DNA of 64,000 nt from Paulinella micropora (GCA_009731375.1 BJOX01000011.1:338081-402080); one strand, 5' to 3'. Positions 11,027 through 22,033 are shown, counted from the first letter of the stretch. Notes: a model not told the origin generated them from the letters alone. Translations and numbers: made by a program.

Positions 11027-12010
11027 GTGCGACCTGTTATCGTCGCCGACCTGGTGTCGCCAATGGCACAACGTATGTGGGAAGCCGATGTGCCACACAA
11101 CGAAATTGTGGACCTCCCACAAAAGTTGATCACGCCCCTTGTTCGTGCGAATTTGGCGATGTTACTGGTGGCAGTCCTTAAGGGCATCGCTAGAGCAACG
11201 ACCACCAAAGGCCGAACAACGGGGGAAAGATACATTCGCAACGCCTTGTCACAGGCACAGGATGCCGATGACCGCGCATTCTCGCTTCAGAGTTTTCGCA
11301 TTGACCGATTGGTCGAAGTATCCGCGTGGGATGCAACTTTTGTGAAGAAGATCTTCGCCTCTAAATCGAACAAGGACGAACGTATGCGGGCAAACATCTT
11401 GCTGCAGGCCATGCAGGCTGTAGGATTGTCGTTGCCTGATCATCAGGCCAAGGCAAACGAACCACAGTTCGACATACTGTCCTTCGTCACATCCACCTCA
11501 TGGGGAGAGTCCAGCTCCTATCAGAGATCCCCCTCGAGTTCACCTAACCCATACTGGTCATCGTCGTCGAGCTCATCGAGCTCCTCGAACCCGTATCGGG
11601 GCCAGGGGCCGCGACATTCTCCAAACCCATACGCATCTACATCTTCTCCAGCGGGGGGTAGCCCTAACCCATATGCCCAACAATCCACTTCGGGATTTCA
11701 TTCTCCACCATCGGTGGGCTTGACATCACCACCTCATACTTACCAAGCACCACAGTTTACCATGCCCATCTACTCACCACGGCCCTTACCACCCCCCATG
11801 TTACCTCCCACGCCACCGCCGGTTAGCAAGACACAAGGGGACCCGCCCCCACGTCAGCCGGCGACAAAGAAAAAGAAAACACGTACTATCCCACTGCAAA
11901 CCAATCAACCTCTCAGCTCATTAGCCATCGACCCTGGTCCGGCTGGATGCCCGTACGGGGTACAGAGGTTAGACAGACGACCTTGGCAACCCGCCAACGG
12001 TCAAGTCTAA
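11027..12010 (+). CDS. Gag-like ORF 2 with repeated SPNPY motifs (inferred)
   Basis: This 327-codon frame lies just after ORF 1. Residues 1-150 look globular and helical. Residues about 165-280 are a low-complexity Ser/Pro/Tyr domain in which an N-P-Y motif (SPNPY, SNPYR, SPNPYA) recurs about four times. It is followed by a Pro-rich stretch and a KKKKTRT basic cluster that could bind nucleic acid. It may be the C-terminal half of ORF 1 separated by a stop and frame change. It is assigned to the retroelement only by position and strand. No protease active-site motif is clear at its end. Confidence 0.45.
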   Translation: MRPVIVADLVSPMAQRMWEADVPHNEIVDLPQKLITPLVRANLAMLLVAVLKGIARATTTKGRTTGERYIRNALSQAQDADDRAFSLQSFRIDRLVEVSAWDATFVKKIFASKSNKDERMRANILLQAMQAVGLSLPDHQAKANEPQFDILSFVTSTSWGESSSYQRSPSSSPNPYWSSSSSSSSSSNPYRGQGPRHSPNPYASTSSPAGGSPNPYAQQSTSGFHSPPSVGLTSPPHTYQAPQFTMPIYSPRPLPPPMLPPTPPPVSKTQGDPPPRQPATKKKKTRTIPLQTNQPLSSLAIDPGPAGCPYGVQRLDRRPWQPANGQV

Positions 12011-12244
12011 TACTTTGTGTGATTATTTTCACCACGCACTGGCTTTTAACTGCTTACCAGAACGTCGATTTTGGGTATGGCCCTGCCTCATGGGAAAGTC
12101 GTGTCAACGATGGCACACATTCCCGGGCATCCCACAGCACCCAATAGCGATGAGGCGGTATATACGCAGATACAGGCGGGAGAGTCGAAGGTCAAGAGGC
12201 AGGAAGATGGCGATTGGGTGCCCTGCCCGAAATAGCAGGCACAC

Positions 12245-13279
12245 ATGAACTTGCCATTCCCGGACGTTGATGAACACGGACGGGTCTCTCTGATGCCAAA
12301 CGGGCACGTGGCAAGTTGGTGCGCCGCCTTCGATGCGGAAGCCGAAATGCTCAAGAGCCAATTCCCGGCGGCCGACAAGTTCGCGGCATACATGCCCGGA
12401 CAGGAGTCACTCCTGAGCCAGATGGGTAAGCCCACAGCGCGCAAACGCAAACGCAAACGCAAGCAACGCGTCACATGTGTTATGCAGGCCAAGGCCAGCC
12501 AGCAGGACACAAGTCCTACAAGAAGCGCAAACTCAAGTCCTAGACAATCAACGGAAGGGACACACCCCGGGGCACGTAAGCGGGTGCGTTTTGCACACCC
12601 GTTGGAAACGATAGCCACCGCAGAGGGTGATGGACTAGTTGTCGGGACAGGCGCAGTAGTAACAGAAACACTAGTTAATAGGGTGATGGTAACGGAGGCC
12701 ACACCAACGCCAGGTCAGGTGACACAACCCGATATTGAGTCACCGACGGCTAGGGTTGCTGTGTCCCCACCCACACCAGTGGTAGATACGACAGTAAGAA
12801 TGGAGGCTACACCAACGCCAGGTCAGGTGACACAATTCAGTATCGAGTCACCGATGGCTAGGGTTGCTGTGCTCCCTTCTAAATCGCAAGTAGATAGTAT
12901 TGCGGGGGTCACAGACCCCTCGATCACAGTCAATAGTACTGCTACGGCAGGGGTGAGCGGCGAGATAACAGAGGGGCACAACAGTAGTCGTGGCCGTCCA
13001 CCTTCACCTGAGGTGACGACCTTCCGCAACAATAAACAGGCGGACCCTCACCCATCTCCACCCGAAGACGATGTCGCACAGGCGACTAGTGAGGATGATG
13101 GTAAAATGGACGGGCTAAGTTGCCGTGTCCGCACAGCGGACACCTGCGTAAGCAAGGCAAGTTCCATCCCAGTCGCCTCACTACAGAAAACATCCCTTTT
13201 TGAGAACAAGGTGATTAACATTAAAGCCAGGGCAAAACAACAAATAGCACCCCAACGGTCTTTGCTCAGGATTGCATGA
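12245..13279 (+). CDS. Spacer ORF between gag-like and pol regions; basic NLS-like cluster and internal repeat
   Basis: This 344-codon frame has no recognised domain. It contains a very basic run near residues 62-76 (RKRKRKRKQ) resembling a nuclear-localisation or nucleic-acid-binding segment. It also has two tandem copies of a roughly 35-residue Thr/Pro/Val-rich unit, each containing EATPTPGQVTQ. Its end overlaps the first recognisable RT codons in another frame. The finger part of RT and any protease should lie here in an intact element, so this segment may mark a deletion or replacement. Function unknown. Confidence 0.45.
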   Translation: MNLPFPDVDEHGRVSLMPNGHVASWCAAFDAEAEMLKSQFPAADKFAAYMPGQESLLSQMGKPTARKRKRKRKQRVTCVMQAKASQQDTSPTRSANSSPRQSTEGTHPGARKRVRFAHPLETIATAEGDGLVVGTGAVVTETLVNRVMVTEATPTPGQVTQPDIESPTARVAVSPPTPVVDTTVRMEATPTPGQVTQFSIESPMARVAVLPSKSQVDSIAGVTDPSITVNSTATAGVSGEITEGHNSSRGRPPSPEVTTFRNNKQADPHPSPPEDDVAQATSEDDGKMDGLSCRVRTADTCVSKASSIPVASLQKTSLFENKVINIKARAKQQIAPQRSLLRIA

Positions 13280-15110
13280 ATCAAGCTCTATCCGACCCGA
13301 AGTACGATGATCCGAAGTTCACCGAAACTTACGGACATACTAACCAGTATAGCTTTTGTTACATCGATAATATCGTTATTTATTCAAAGGCAGAAGCGGA
13401 GCACCTGGCTCACGTGTCGGACATCTTGAGACGCCTAGAAGCCTTCGGCCTCAGGTTGAACCTAGAGAAGTGTTCGTTCGCTAAGGACCACATCGATTAT
13501 CTAGGGTACAGAGTCAAGGATGGGGTAATAGTGTTGAAGCCGGAGAAGCGGGACGCTATCCGTTCCCTTCCACGCCCAAACACACGCACAGCGCTGCATT
13601 CCTTCCTCTGTATGGCACAGGTGTATTCGGAATTTATTCCGAACTTCCAGGACTTTGTAAAACCATTACGGGACTTCTGCCTTCACTGCGACCCGGATGG
13701 CGAATGGCCGCCAAAGGCGGCGGAGGTATACACAAAGCTGAAGGAGGCGTTGACACGAGACCCCCTCACAGAAGGCGGATCGGTCTTGGTTCTCCCCGAC
13801 TTTGAGAAGCGTTTTGTTATAGCAACCGACGCGTCGAAATACGCGGTCGGGGCCGTCTTACAACAATACGACTCCGACCACAAACAGTTGAGACCGATCA
13901 TGTTCGTCAGCAAGAAGTTGACGCCCGAGCAAGTCAACTACTGCACCAGACAACGCGAAGCGTTGGCGATAGTTTGGACGTTCAGTCGGCTGAGGGAGTA
14001 CTTGTGGGGTGCTCCGAACATATTGGTTCAAACAGATCACGCCAACCTTAGATGGCTCATGGACCGAGAACATACGGGACGACTGGCCCGATGGCAGTCG
14101 GAGCTGGCCTTGTATGATTTCACCATCGAGTACATTAAAGGTAAAGAAAATACGGTCCCAAGTAGCCTATCACGGATGCCTCGGGTGAAAGGCTCTGTAG
14201 GCGACGGATTAGACCACTTTGCATTAGAAACTACCACGGCCTGCCTAGTCGGATGGACAGCCGATGATGACTGGACGGCCACGGAGCATACAGCAGATTT
14301 CAAAGACACGTTGCCGGCGGGGATGGCATATATGGCCACCAACGCGCAAAGCTGGACACCTGGATATAAACCCGATTCTCAAGCTGAACTGTTGGATCAG
14401 CTTCAATGCATACGTCGCGTGTGCTGCGCGCAACACGAAGCTGAGGACTGGCAAGACCTGCTGGAGGAGATCGACACCCAGTCGGAAATCCTCAGCGAGG
14501 GGGATATAAAGCCGGGTCAGACCCATGAACATGAACACTCCTTTAACGCATTTTTCGCAGATAGGACGCAGTCGTTCTGGGTACCCCAGCATGTTCACCC
14601 TGAAAGGTCGGCGATTATCGCGGCTGCCGAGCGAACACACCGAACAGAGGGGCCTATAAGCCTAGTCACCAGTGCTCTCCAGCTGGATGACATGGATATG
14701 ACGGTGGCGAGCCCCGAGGTGTTTGGTCAGTTGGCGAAGAGCTCTAAGGAATGGGGCCCCTTCATTGCTCACGCTATTGACCCGATAGCAAATCCTGAGA
14801 CGAGAGAAATAAGGGCCCATAAGAAAACGATGACCTGGCATGACAACCTCCTGTGGTATAAGGGGGCAGGCGGTAAGTGGGAAAAGACGCCTTCAAAGTG
14901 GACACTGTGGGTACCAACCCAGTTACGCAAGGCGATCCTTTTAGCCACTCACCGCTCTGCTCTCAACTCACACACGGGAAGGGATAAAATGTCATGGTTT
15001 ATTTCACGCAGGTTTTGGTGGCATGGCATGCAGAAATCCATTGCCGACACAGTCGACACATGCGAACACTGCACGCAAACCAAGACACCTTTATGGCGAA
15101 TGCAAGCTTG
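13246..15110 (+). pseudogene. Ty3/gypsy pol fragment: RT palm/thumb, RNase H, integrase zinc finger
   Basis: The coding similarity starts abruptly inside RT at a TVFAQDCMNQAL segment (equivalent to the usual ATFQ..MN), so the fingers and motif A are missing. The catalytic box reads YIDNIVIYSK, Asn replacing the second Asp of YIDD. Connection and RNase H follow (FVIATDASKYAVGAVL, LTPEQVNYCTRQREALAIV, QTDHANLRWL, YIKGKENTV). Near 14,940-15,090 comes the integrase HHCC region, with CEHC visible. The frame is then lost at about 15,085-15,110. The missing RT half, altered active site and frameshifts make it non-autonomous. This is ordinary Ty3/gypsy domain order, with no envelope or chromodomain seen. 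Confidence 0.88.
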
Positions 15111-16145
15111 TCGAGAACCTATTCGAAACTTTGCATGTTGATTACGTAGGACCGCTACCGCGAGCGGAGACCCACAATTATCGGTATATCCTGACAGCCA
15201 TAGACCGTTTCTCAAATTATGTGTTCGCGGTACCGGTGGTGGAAAAGGATGCGGAATCGACATGCGAGGCCCTGGTCGACCATGTCTTCCGATATACCGG
15301 AGTGCCGAAAAATGTGTACAGCGATCGGGGATCGGAGTTTACAAACGAACTCTCCGCTTGGCTGTCCAGTGTGGGGCTTTAAGTGGAAATACGTAACTGC
15401 ATATTCACCAGAGAGCAACGGCAAAATCGAGAGGGTCCATAGACCGCTCAAGGCCGCGCTCCAGCAGTATTGTCGCGATAATCAGCACATATGGCATAAG
15501 GCCTTACCGTCTTTTGTGTTCTCCGCATCGAGGGCATTGGGCGGAAAAGCCACGGGCGCTTCCCCCAATCTCCTGGTATACGGGCAGCACTTGAGGATTC
15601 CGGTGGAGCTGGTGTTACCAAACCTCCCGGAAGGGGGCTTTTTGGAGCATGATGAGCTGATGGCCTGTCGCCTACGAGTTATGGCGGAAGCCAGACACTA
15701 TGTCATGAAGGCACGGGAGGCCGAAGAGACCCACAAACAAAACCAGTAGACGCCGAACAAAGTCAAGTATGAGTCGGGGGAATACCATAAAGGGGACTTA
15801 GTCTTCCTGTACGTACCCCAGGTACCCAACTTGGTTAGCGTCAAACTCTTCCCGATGTGGCAAGGCCCTTACACTGTTGTAGAACAAGTAGGTGCTTTGA
15901 CATACCGAATACAGGGAAAGGCTAAGACGCTAGTAGTGCATGTACGGCGGCTGATGCGTTTTAACCCCATGCTGGATCGTAACGAAACGATGACGGAAGC
16001 GGTACAGAAGCTGGAACACAGTTTAAGGCCGCCGCCCAAGCGCCGAGACAAGACGGCCGAGGCGAAAGAGAACCCGACACAACTCTTGCCGGCCAAACCC
16101 GAGGGGAATGATCCGAATAATAACGAAGCTGACGAGCGCGGCTGA
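15100..16145 (+). pseudogene. Ty3/gypsy integrase core and C-terminal domain, frame-broken
   Basis: The DDE core is present in pieces. The first Asp lies in LHVDYVGPLP (about 15,135), the second in YSDRGSEFTNEL (about 15,320), and after a frame change near 15,380 the Glu lies in SPESNGKIERVHRP. An in-frame TAG at 15,747 precedes KGDLVFLYVP and a GPYTVVEQVGALTYRI segment, the GPY/F motif of gypsy integrase C-termini, ending HVRRLMRFNP. Integrase would insert the cDNA, but two frame changes and one stop preclude a full-length product unless heavily recoded. It directly continues the RT/RNase H fragment. Confidence 0.88.
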
Positions 16146-16806
16146 ACAAGCCGACGCTTCCGAGGGGCACGTTATCGCGCCAGGGCCGACCAACCACCTG
16201 CAGTCGGAACAGGAGGAGAAGGTGGAACCGGTGCTGAGACGTTCACCAGCTGAATCAAGGCTGAGGTCGGCCGACGACGTGAAAACCATGCACTGGCATG
16301 TCGGAAAGATATACCTTCTTCGGCCACCAGAGGCATATGTCGGCGACGACTGTCTCAACGATTTCTTCCTCATGAAAGTGAGAGAATGGGAGCCGCAGAC
16401 TCGGGTCACGCGCACAAGGAAGGCAATCAAAGCCGAGCCGCCCGTACTGCAGTTCTATCGATCACACCAGGACCTCGACAAGCCGGAATCGCGGATTTTT
16501 ATCCGGTGTACCGCGACTCCAACCAGGTTGAAACGTGCTGGAAAGGCATCACGGACAAGTCCGAAGGCTACACGCCGTGGCAAATACAGGCGTGGCCTAG
16601 GATGGTGCTGGATTACCCATTCGATCTACAGCACGGTCGAATCCCTCTACGGGTGTGCCATTCGATCTACAGCACGGTCGAATCCCTCTACGGGTGTGGG
16701 ATGAGATAGTAGCCGAGGGCATAGCGACCCATCTCATCGGGGCACCACCACCAGGCAAATATAAGAAAGCCAAATTAGGACAGGCGAAGAGACGCAAGCT
16801 AGCCTA
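16142..16806 (+). pseudogene. C-terminal extension of the gypsy polyprotein, unknown domain
   Basis: After another frame change near 16,125 the coding sequence continues through WHVGKIYLLRPPEAYVGDD and VLQFYRSHQDLDKPESR. It then shifts frame again near 16,490 to DFYPVYRDSNQVETCWKG and WPRMVLDYPFDLQHGRIP. This is a Trp/Tyr-rich module after integrase that I do not recognise as a chromodomain. A 42-bp duplication disrupts it near the end. Reading resumes to QAKRRKLA and a stop at about 16,805. Confidence 0.55.
16616..16700 (+). repeat. 42-bp direct tandem duplication within the pol tail
   Basis: Two adjacent near-identical copies of a unit containing CATTCGATCTACAGCACGG and CGAATCCCTCTACGGGTGTG. 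The unit is 42 bp, a multiple of 3, so the duplication adds codons without changing frame. Confidence 0.9.
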
Positions 16807-17600
16807 GCCTAGCATGCCGTGTGACACCTCACAAGCGTAGTTAACGCGGTAGTATGCGAGATCCAAAGACCAATACTGGGCAGCAACAGTAAGAAACTAG
16901 CCATAGGAAAGGGACACTGCTTTGGACTCCATATCTGTTAAAATACTACCTAAGTCCATTCTTCTTAGAGATAGCAAAAGAGAGCCTAACATGACATGAT
17001 ACACGGGAAAAGACCCTGCCTTACCCTCCGTGAGGTGCAACGGCCCTGAAGGTATCTTGACGGGCTAGTAGTTGGTGTTCCACCAGGGGTCGGAATAGCT
17101 TCGGGCTAACCATGTTGACGCGCAGCAATGCCCGTTGATATGGTTGGCATTGCCCACCTCCTCTCGAGTTGCACACCCGCCTCCCGCGGCAATGGCATGA
17201 GTGGTGTATGATAAGTTATTCCCCACAGAGTGTCTTAGATATTATGCTCGCTCTTGTTTGCTCTTTGTTTGGATGGAAGGGGCTCTAAGGCACCCAACGG
17301 CCCTACGTATACACATAAGCATATCTATACCACTAAGAAATATAACATGTCCCTATTTACATACCGCCGCAAATCGCGCAGTACGGCGAGGGTGGAATAC
17401 GCGGACAGCAAAGATGACCGGGGCATGGGTGCACCCGCGTTGTCACGCTGTTGACCAGCGTTTGAAAACGAGCAGAGAGTCGAACACCGACACGAGAACG
17501 ACACACACATTGCACATTGCTCGGTGTGCTTGGGCTGACATACAGATATATATACATACGAACTCACGGAAATATACGTGATATAGGCACCTGGCGGTGT
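16807..17600 (+). other. Non-coding spacer between pol and the 3' ORF
   Basis: There is no supported ORF. Stop codons are frequent in all frames. It could hold a splice acceptor or promoter for the 3' ORF, but no signal is clear. Confidence 0.4.
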
Positions 17601-19181
17601 ATGTTTGGCACCGAACATCTAGTGGGGCAGTACCTGGGATTCCTCCTAGCGTGCGTGGCTTCGGTCCTACTACTGATAGTACACCTAGGATTACCGACGA
17701 TCGCGGGAGATGGGCAACGGCTCCCTCCATCCGCGCGAGATAATCCGGCGGGAACGACCCAGGCAGCTAGCCCGGTGGCGGACCGGCGTCGCGAAGCGGA
17801 GCAGCTGGACGAACCAGACCCATCTGAGGCAGCGAACTTCAGGTGCAGTCACATACATACCTCACCAGAGGGGACACCCCACATCACAATGACCACTCCG
17901 AGCAGTGGCGCAAACAACCTTGCAAGCAAGGGCGCACAGGGAAACGAAACCCTGCAGCGCAACCTTGGCGGTCCCAATACACCGCTCACACCCGCTCAAC
18001 CTTCAGGTGGCACAACTCAGGCTAGTGTTGTGACCACACCGAAATCCCCACGGCGAAAAGCTGAAGTCGAGTCGGAGATGTTGACGACCCCTATGAAGTC
18101 ATCGGCTGACGAGGGGGAGGCACCGACTGAGGACAGCAGTACACCTGCATCGCAACACACCGATGAGGACGTCGATTCCGAAGGGTTAAACACCCCTCAG
18201 CACTCGGGATTTGGGAGGATCCCAGAAGAAGACGAGAGCCTCACGCGGATGGACGCCAGGGAGGAAGCACGCTTGAGATACTGGAAGAAAGTCGGCGATG
18301 AGCATAGACTCAAGCCCGACGCTTACAGTGACAAGCTGAACCCGCCCGAAGACAAACGGCCCGATGAGCGGCCACGGCCCACGGATCCCGCGTACCAGCA
18401 CCACCGCTGCCCGCCACCGGAACCGACGGCACATTGGGGCAGGGACGAAGTATTCCCCGCGTACTTTCATGCCTCCGACAACATATTTGGAGTATACGGA
18501 CCGATCGACCGTCCGATATACGCATATTCGGAACGGGGCCCGGTACCGCCGCGAACGTGGAGGGTCGTAGCACCCGGAGTGCGCAGGCCATATCGCATCG
18601 ACACGGAAACGATGTTGAGAGGTATGGACCTACACCTGAACCAAGACCCAGATCGGGAAAGGGAGGAGTATCAGAAACCGGTACGCTACGCGTATGACCC
18701 ACTGACGCGTAGATTACACCGGATCTACCCACCTTACCCAGATATCACGGATGCGGAGCGCAGGCTGCGGCTACAATGCCCGGCGCTCGCACACACAACC
18801 AACGAACGAACGTTCCCGTTCACACCGTCTAAGGAGCCGTACCGAATACGATTGGTGGGCAACCAGGTTAATTGGGTCCCAGACCCGCACTTGTTTGAGG
18901 CAAACCCTCGCAAGATTAACCTGCCGCCACCAAAGCCTCCACTCGACGAACGGGGCTTCTCGAACTACCTTGACAAAGCGAGGTACGAGNNNNNNNNNNG
19001 ACAAGCGAGGGACGAACCCACCGAACAGGACAACGTCCTGAGGGTGCAGTTTGAAGGGTCAAAGAAACGCGGGAGGATGGGGTCCGAGATGCTCGCGGAG
19101 ATGGCACCTCACGGAAAGAGCGTATGCGTCACCAGAGCGATACGGGCCTCACCGATGTCCAGATCACGCATACAACAATGA
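17601..19181 (+). CDS. 3' ORF of the element: membrane-anchored, acidic/Pro-rich protein of unknown function
   Basis: I take ATG 17,601 as start because it places a hydrophobic segment (YLGFLLACVASVLLLIVHLG) at residues 10-29, a signal anchor, right at the N-terminus. About 200 disordered Thr/Ser/Glu-rich residues follow, then a Tyr/Pro/Arg-rich region with repeated short aromatic-proline motifs. A 10-N gap at 18,990-18,999 interrupts the end. It sits after pol in the position where some gypsy elements carry an extra ORF, but I see no envelope hallmarks (no furin site, fusion peptide or C-terminal anchor). Retroelement membership is inferred from strand and position. Similar coding continues beyond the stop in other frames. 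Confidence 0.5.
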   Translation: MFGTEHLVGQYLGFLLACVASVLLLIVHLGLPTIAGDGQRLPPSARDNPAGTTQAASPVADRRREAEQLDEPDPSEAANFRCSHIHTSPEGTPHITMTTPSSGANNLASKGAQGNETLQRNLGGPNTPLTPAQPSGGTTQASVVTTPKSPRRKAEVESEMLTTPMKSSADEGEAPTEDSSTPASQHTDEDVDSEGLNTPQHSGFGRIPEEDESLTRMDAREEARLRYWKKVGDEHRLKPDAYSDKLNPPEDKRPDERPRPTDPAYQHHRCPPPEPTAHWGRDEVFPAYFHASDNIFGVYGPIDRPIYAYSERGPVPPRTWRVVAPGVRRPYRIDTETMLRGMDLHLNQDPDREREEYQKPVRYAYDPLTRRLHRIYPPYPDITDAERRLRLQCPALAHTTNERTFPFTPSKEPYRIRLVGNQVNWVPDPHLFEANPRKINLPPPKPPLDERGFSNYLDKARYEXXXXQARDEPTEQDNVLRVQFEGSKKRGRMGSEMLAEMAPHGKSVCVTRAIRASPMSRSRIQQ

Positions 19182-19239
19182 CATCGAATTGATATCCTGC
19201 GCACAATTACCGCATGTTTCGGATGGGATGTCCCGCACA

Positions 19240-20296
19240 CATGGGGTCGGGACAACCCGTTACCGGGGATCGCTCGGTATAAGTCGATGGATGAGGACCG
19301 AGTGAGATTTACCAAAACCTTGTTCGAGCAAGCCAAATCGCTGCGAGGATGGGTGGGATTGGAGGACTATCAGCGAAAACACGCCCTCCGGTTCTACGGC
19401 ATCTGGGAGGATCCGAGATGTCTGCTCGAACCACATGAGCTCAGAAAGTTGCAGTGGTCGCAGGAAGATATCAATTCTTACTACAGACTGCTCGAACTTT
19501 CGGGTATCCCATTGCCCGAGGAGGTCAAGGCATACCGAGCCTACTACCTTCGGAGCAAACATGACCAACCCTGGGACCTCAGGGTTGAAGAAAATGTATT
19601 CGTGTACTATAGGCAGGTCTTAGGCATACCCAAGCCTCCCCTCCCTATGTAGGCCGCGAGGCATAAGACGACGTATACCTGAGCGTTTCCGAGGTGCGGC
19701 TCGGCTACGGCAGCAGTATTACGTACGGTTCCAACACGAGCATCGGCTCGCGGGGCTGCTGACGATATACCGGCAGTNNNNNNNNNNCAGTTGACGAGGA
19801 GCAACGACCCAAAGACATCCCGCATCGCCAATCAGTTAGCCGATCCTGACGAGAACGTTCCGAACACATATCGAGGCCGCGTGAGAGGCTTCGAACAATG
19901 GATCGAACGATTCAGGGCACAGGACGCACTGGGTTGGGACAGACTTGTCCAAGCCGATGAGTTCCGATGACACAAAATAACTCAACGGTTGGGTTATATC
20001 TACCACTTTCNNNNNNNNNNTGCGAGTGGCCGTACTGGAGGCAACAGTACGAATACCAGCTGGGGCAGATCATTGGTCGATTCGCCCCAGTCATAAGGTG
20101 TGTCGTGCCACAGCATTTGGAAGTCTGAGCAGACTTAACTTGGTCGGAAGCGAGTGCTTTGAAAGAAAGCCTGGACCAGGAATTAGACATGCCAGCGGAA
20201 GACCAACCCGCAGGGACATGGAGAAGGCAACCATCATCACCGTCTACCGAAGAGGAGTTCATAAACTCCCTCGAGGAAATATACCTCGACGAATAA
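19240..20296 (+). pseudogene. Degenerate continuation of the 3' ORF
   Basis: An open stretch at 19,287-19,652 reads as a folded, Trp/Tyr/Leu-rich segment (FYGIWEDPRCLLEPHEL, SYYRLLELSGIPLPEE). More coding-like fragments follow after the stop, in changing frames, to about 19,968 (GFEQWIERFRAQDALGW). Another runs at 20,125-20,296 ending in the acidic EEFINSLEEIYLDE. Gaps lie at 19,779-19,788 and 20,011-20,020. The pieces share style with the upstream ORF and probably once formed one protein. No family recognised. Confidence 0.45.
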
Positions 20297-20529
20297 GCGT
20301 AGACGCGTTTTGAGACCCAACCAATGGGTTGTATATATATATTCTTAGACACTTCTACCTTCGCCACAGCGAAGTAGATACTTGCCGGGTGGCAATAAGA
20401 AAATGTCTGCAGACAACAAAAACCAAACAAACAACGCCGAACACGCCAACGGCACCCTTGACACTGGCATAGCGCTCGTTCATCCCTATGATGGACGAGG
20501 ATGCACGGGGTATTGAACAATTGAGATCA

Positions 20530-20790
20530 ATGCCTCCCTGTATTTTCGGGATCACAGATCTTTCGGACGGATTAGGGCCGAGACATATGCTAGGGACACG
20601 GAACCTTAGAATTGCTCGTACATTTGTTTCACATCAGATGCAAATGGACCAGTAATGCTCGGATGACAGATCCTTAAGACAGGGAATGGGGACCCGAAAC
20701 CTGAGAATTGCTCGGAGATTTGTCTGAGATCAGATACAAATCGCCCAGTAATTTTCGGATCACAGATCCTTAAGACGGCGAAGGGATGGT
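20530..20790 (+). repeat. Tandem repeat of about 100 bp ahead of the polypurine tract
   Basis: Segments including TTTTCGGGATCACAGATC, GAGAATTGCTCG and CAGATCCTTAAGAC recur two to three times with divergence. This is typical of subterminal repeats near the 3' end of an LTR element. Confidence 0.65.
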
Positions 20791-21088
20791 TTGACTGCGA
20801 CATGATCAGACCGTTGTACGTCTATGGCAGATCGCCATAGAAGAGGGGGAGGAGATAGTTCAAAATTCAAATTCAAATTTGAACTCGAATATCTCCAAAC
20901 TCAAATTTGTATTTTGTAAGCACCGGACGTACAACAGTGATGAAGAGCAAAAACTTAGCGGTCACTCAAGCTACTCAATGGGTTGTCTCCACAGGAGCCG
21001 ATCACCCATGAGGAAACAGACCCGGAAAGTGCGCTTTCATTTGCCGATATTTACCAATCTACCCCTATTTACTACGGTTCCCGTGTAA

Positions 21089-21110
21089 GACGGGGAGGGG
21101 GGATTGTAGG
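21089..21110 (+). promoter_or_regulatory. Candidate polypurine tract and start of a 3' LTR
   Basis: A purine run (GACGGGGAGGGGGGA) is followed immediately by TTGTAGG, the arrangement expected where plus-strand priming abuts a 3' LTR starting TG. No matching 5' LTR was found upstream of 9.4 kb, so the LTR extent is unknown. Confidence 0.35.
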
Positions 21111-21730
21111 CGCAGATAGGTAAATATGCGACCTTTTCTTTACCCCTATACACAGTGATGTATAGAAGAGCTATATCTCTTTAAGATGTAGTTATATCCG
21201 TTTTATTTATATACTTTTGAGCCGGTTGAAAACGATAATATTACAATTCATAACCGGTACTACTTTTTAAGTCGTATAATATTATCGTTGGGGGTGACAC
21301 TGGGAAATGCCTCTCTTTTTCCTTTTTTGTTGCTTGGCTCTGACAGTCCCCTACATTTTGCGCCACACTGGTTTCCTCTCTTTGTACAGGGAGGAGGAAG
21401 ATTAAGTTATTTTCAGAGTGCTGTGGAATTGGAAGGATAAATACCCCGGCTTACATTAAATAATATCTTTTGATTATAACCGACAAAAAAGTTGGGACTT
21501 TCACCTAAGCTCTCCCCCTCCCCTTTGTTTACTAGTAATAGTAATAGAAACGATTTCGATCAGGTCAGGGGGAGATGATTATTCGAGTTTCGGCGACGGA
21601 CAATGCTGCAATTCCAGTGGCGACCTGTTGGCCCCGGTGCTAAGTACGTTCGTGTTCCCGGGCTGATGCACTCGGAGCCCCGGAATCCGAACTGCGCTTC
21701 GAGGATAATTCTCTTTGGTCGACAGTATAG
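21111..21730. other. AT-rich non-coding stretch, possible 3' LTR
   Basis: No gene was seen. It follows the candidate polypurine tract and contains TATA-like and AATAATATC-type segments. It may be the 3' LTR of the gypsy-like element, but without a second copy this is unproven. Confidence 0.3.
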
Positions 21731-21734
21731 GATT

Positions 21735-22013
21735 TATATTGCTGTTGACATTCAAGAAAAAAAAATTAGTTTTCAGTTTTTGTGTCAGATTTTCATTTTT
21801 GTGACAGTTTTTCATTTTTGTGACAAAAATTTAAATTTTCAAATTTAACGGTAACATTTTGCGAAAATTTACGATGTTTTGAGGACGAATATAGCAGTTA
21901 ATTTGAAAAATTTAAATTTCCTACCAAAATCAAAATTCCAACCAAAACTGAAAATCTAACACAAAAACTAAAAACTAATTTTTTTTGTTGTCTTGAATGT
22001 CAACAGCAATATA
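21735..22013. repeat. Imperfect inverted repeat (foldback, MITE-like)
   Basis: The left arm at 21,735-21,845 (TTATATTGCTGTTGACATTC ...) is matched in reverse complement by the right arm at 21,900-22,013 (... GAATGTCAACAGCAATATAA). The arms are about 110 bp with a loop of about 55 bp, strongly A/T-rich internally. No ORF. It is a plausible non-autonomous DNA transposon or hairpin-forming repeat. Confidence 0.8.
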
Positions 22014-22030
22014 ATATTTATACTCACGTT

Positions 22031-22033
<3 letters not shown>

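Noticed and set aside
17601-19181. Retroviral envelope gene
   Set aside because: It has only an N-terminal anchor. No cleavage site, fusion peptide or C-terminal membrane segment is visible.
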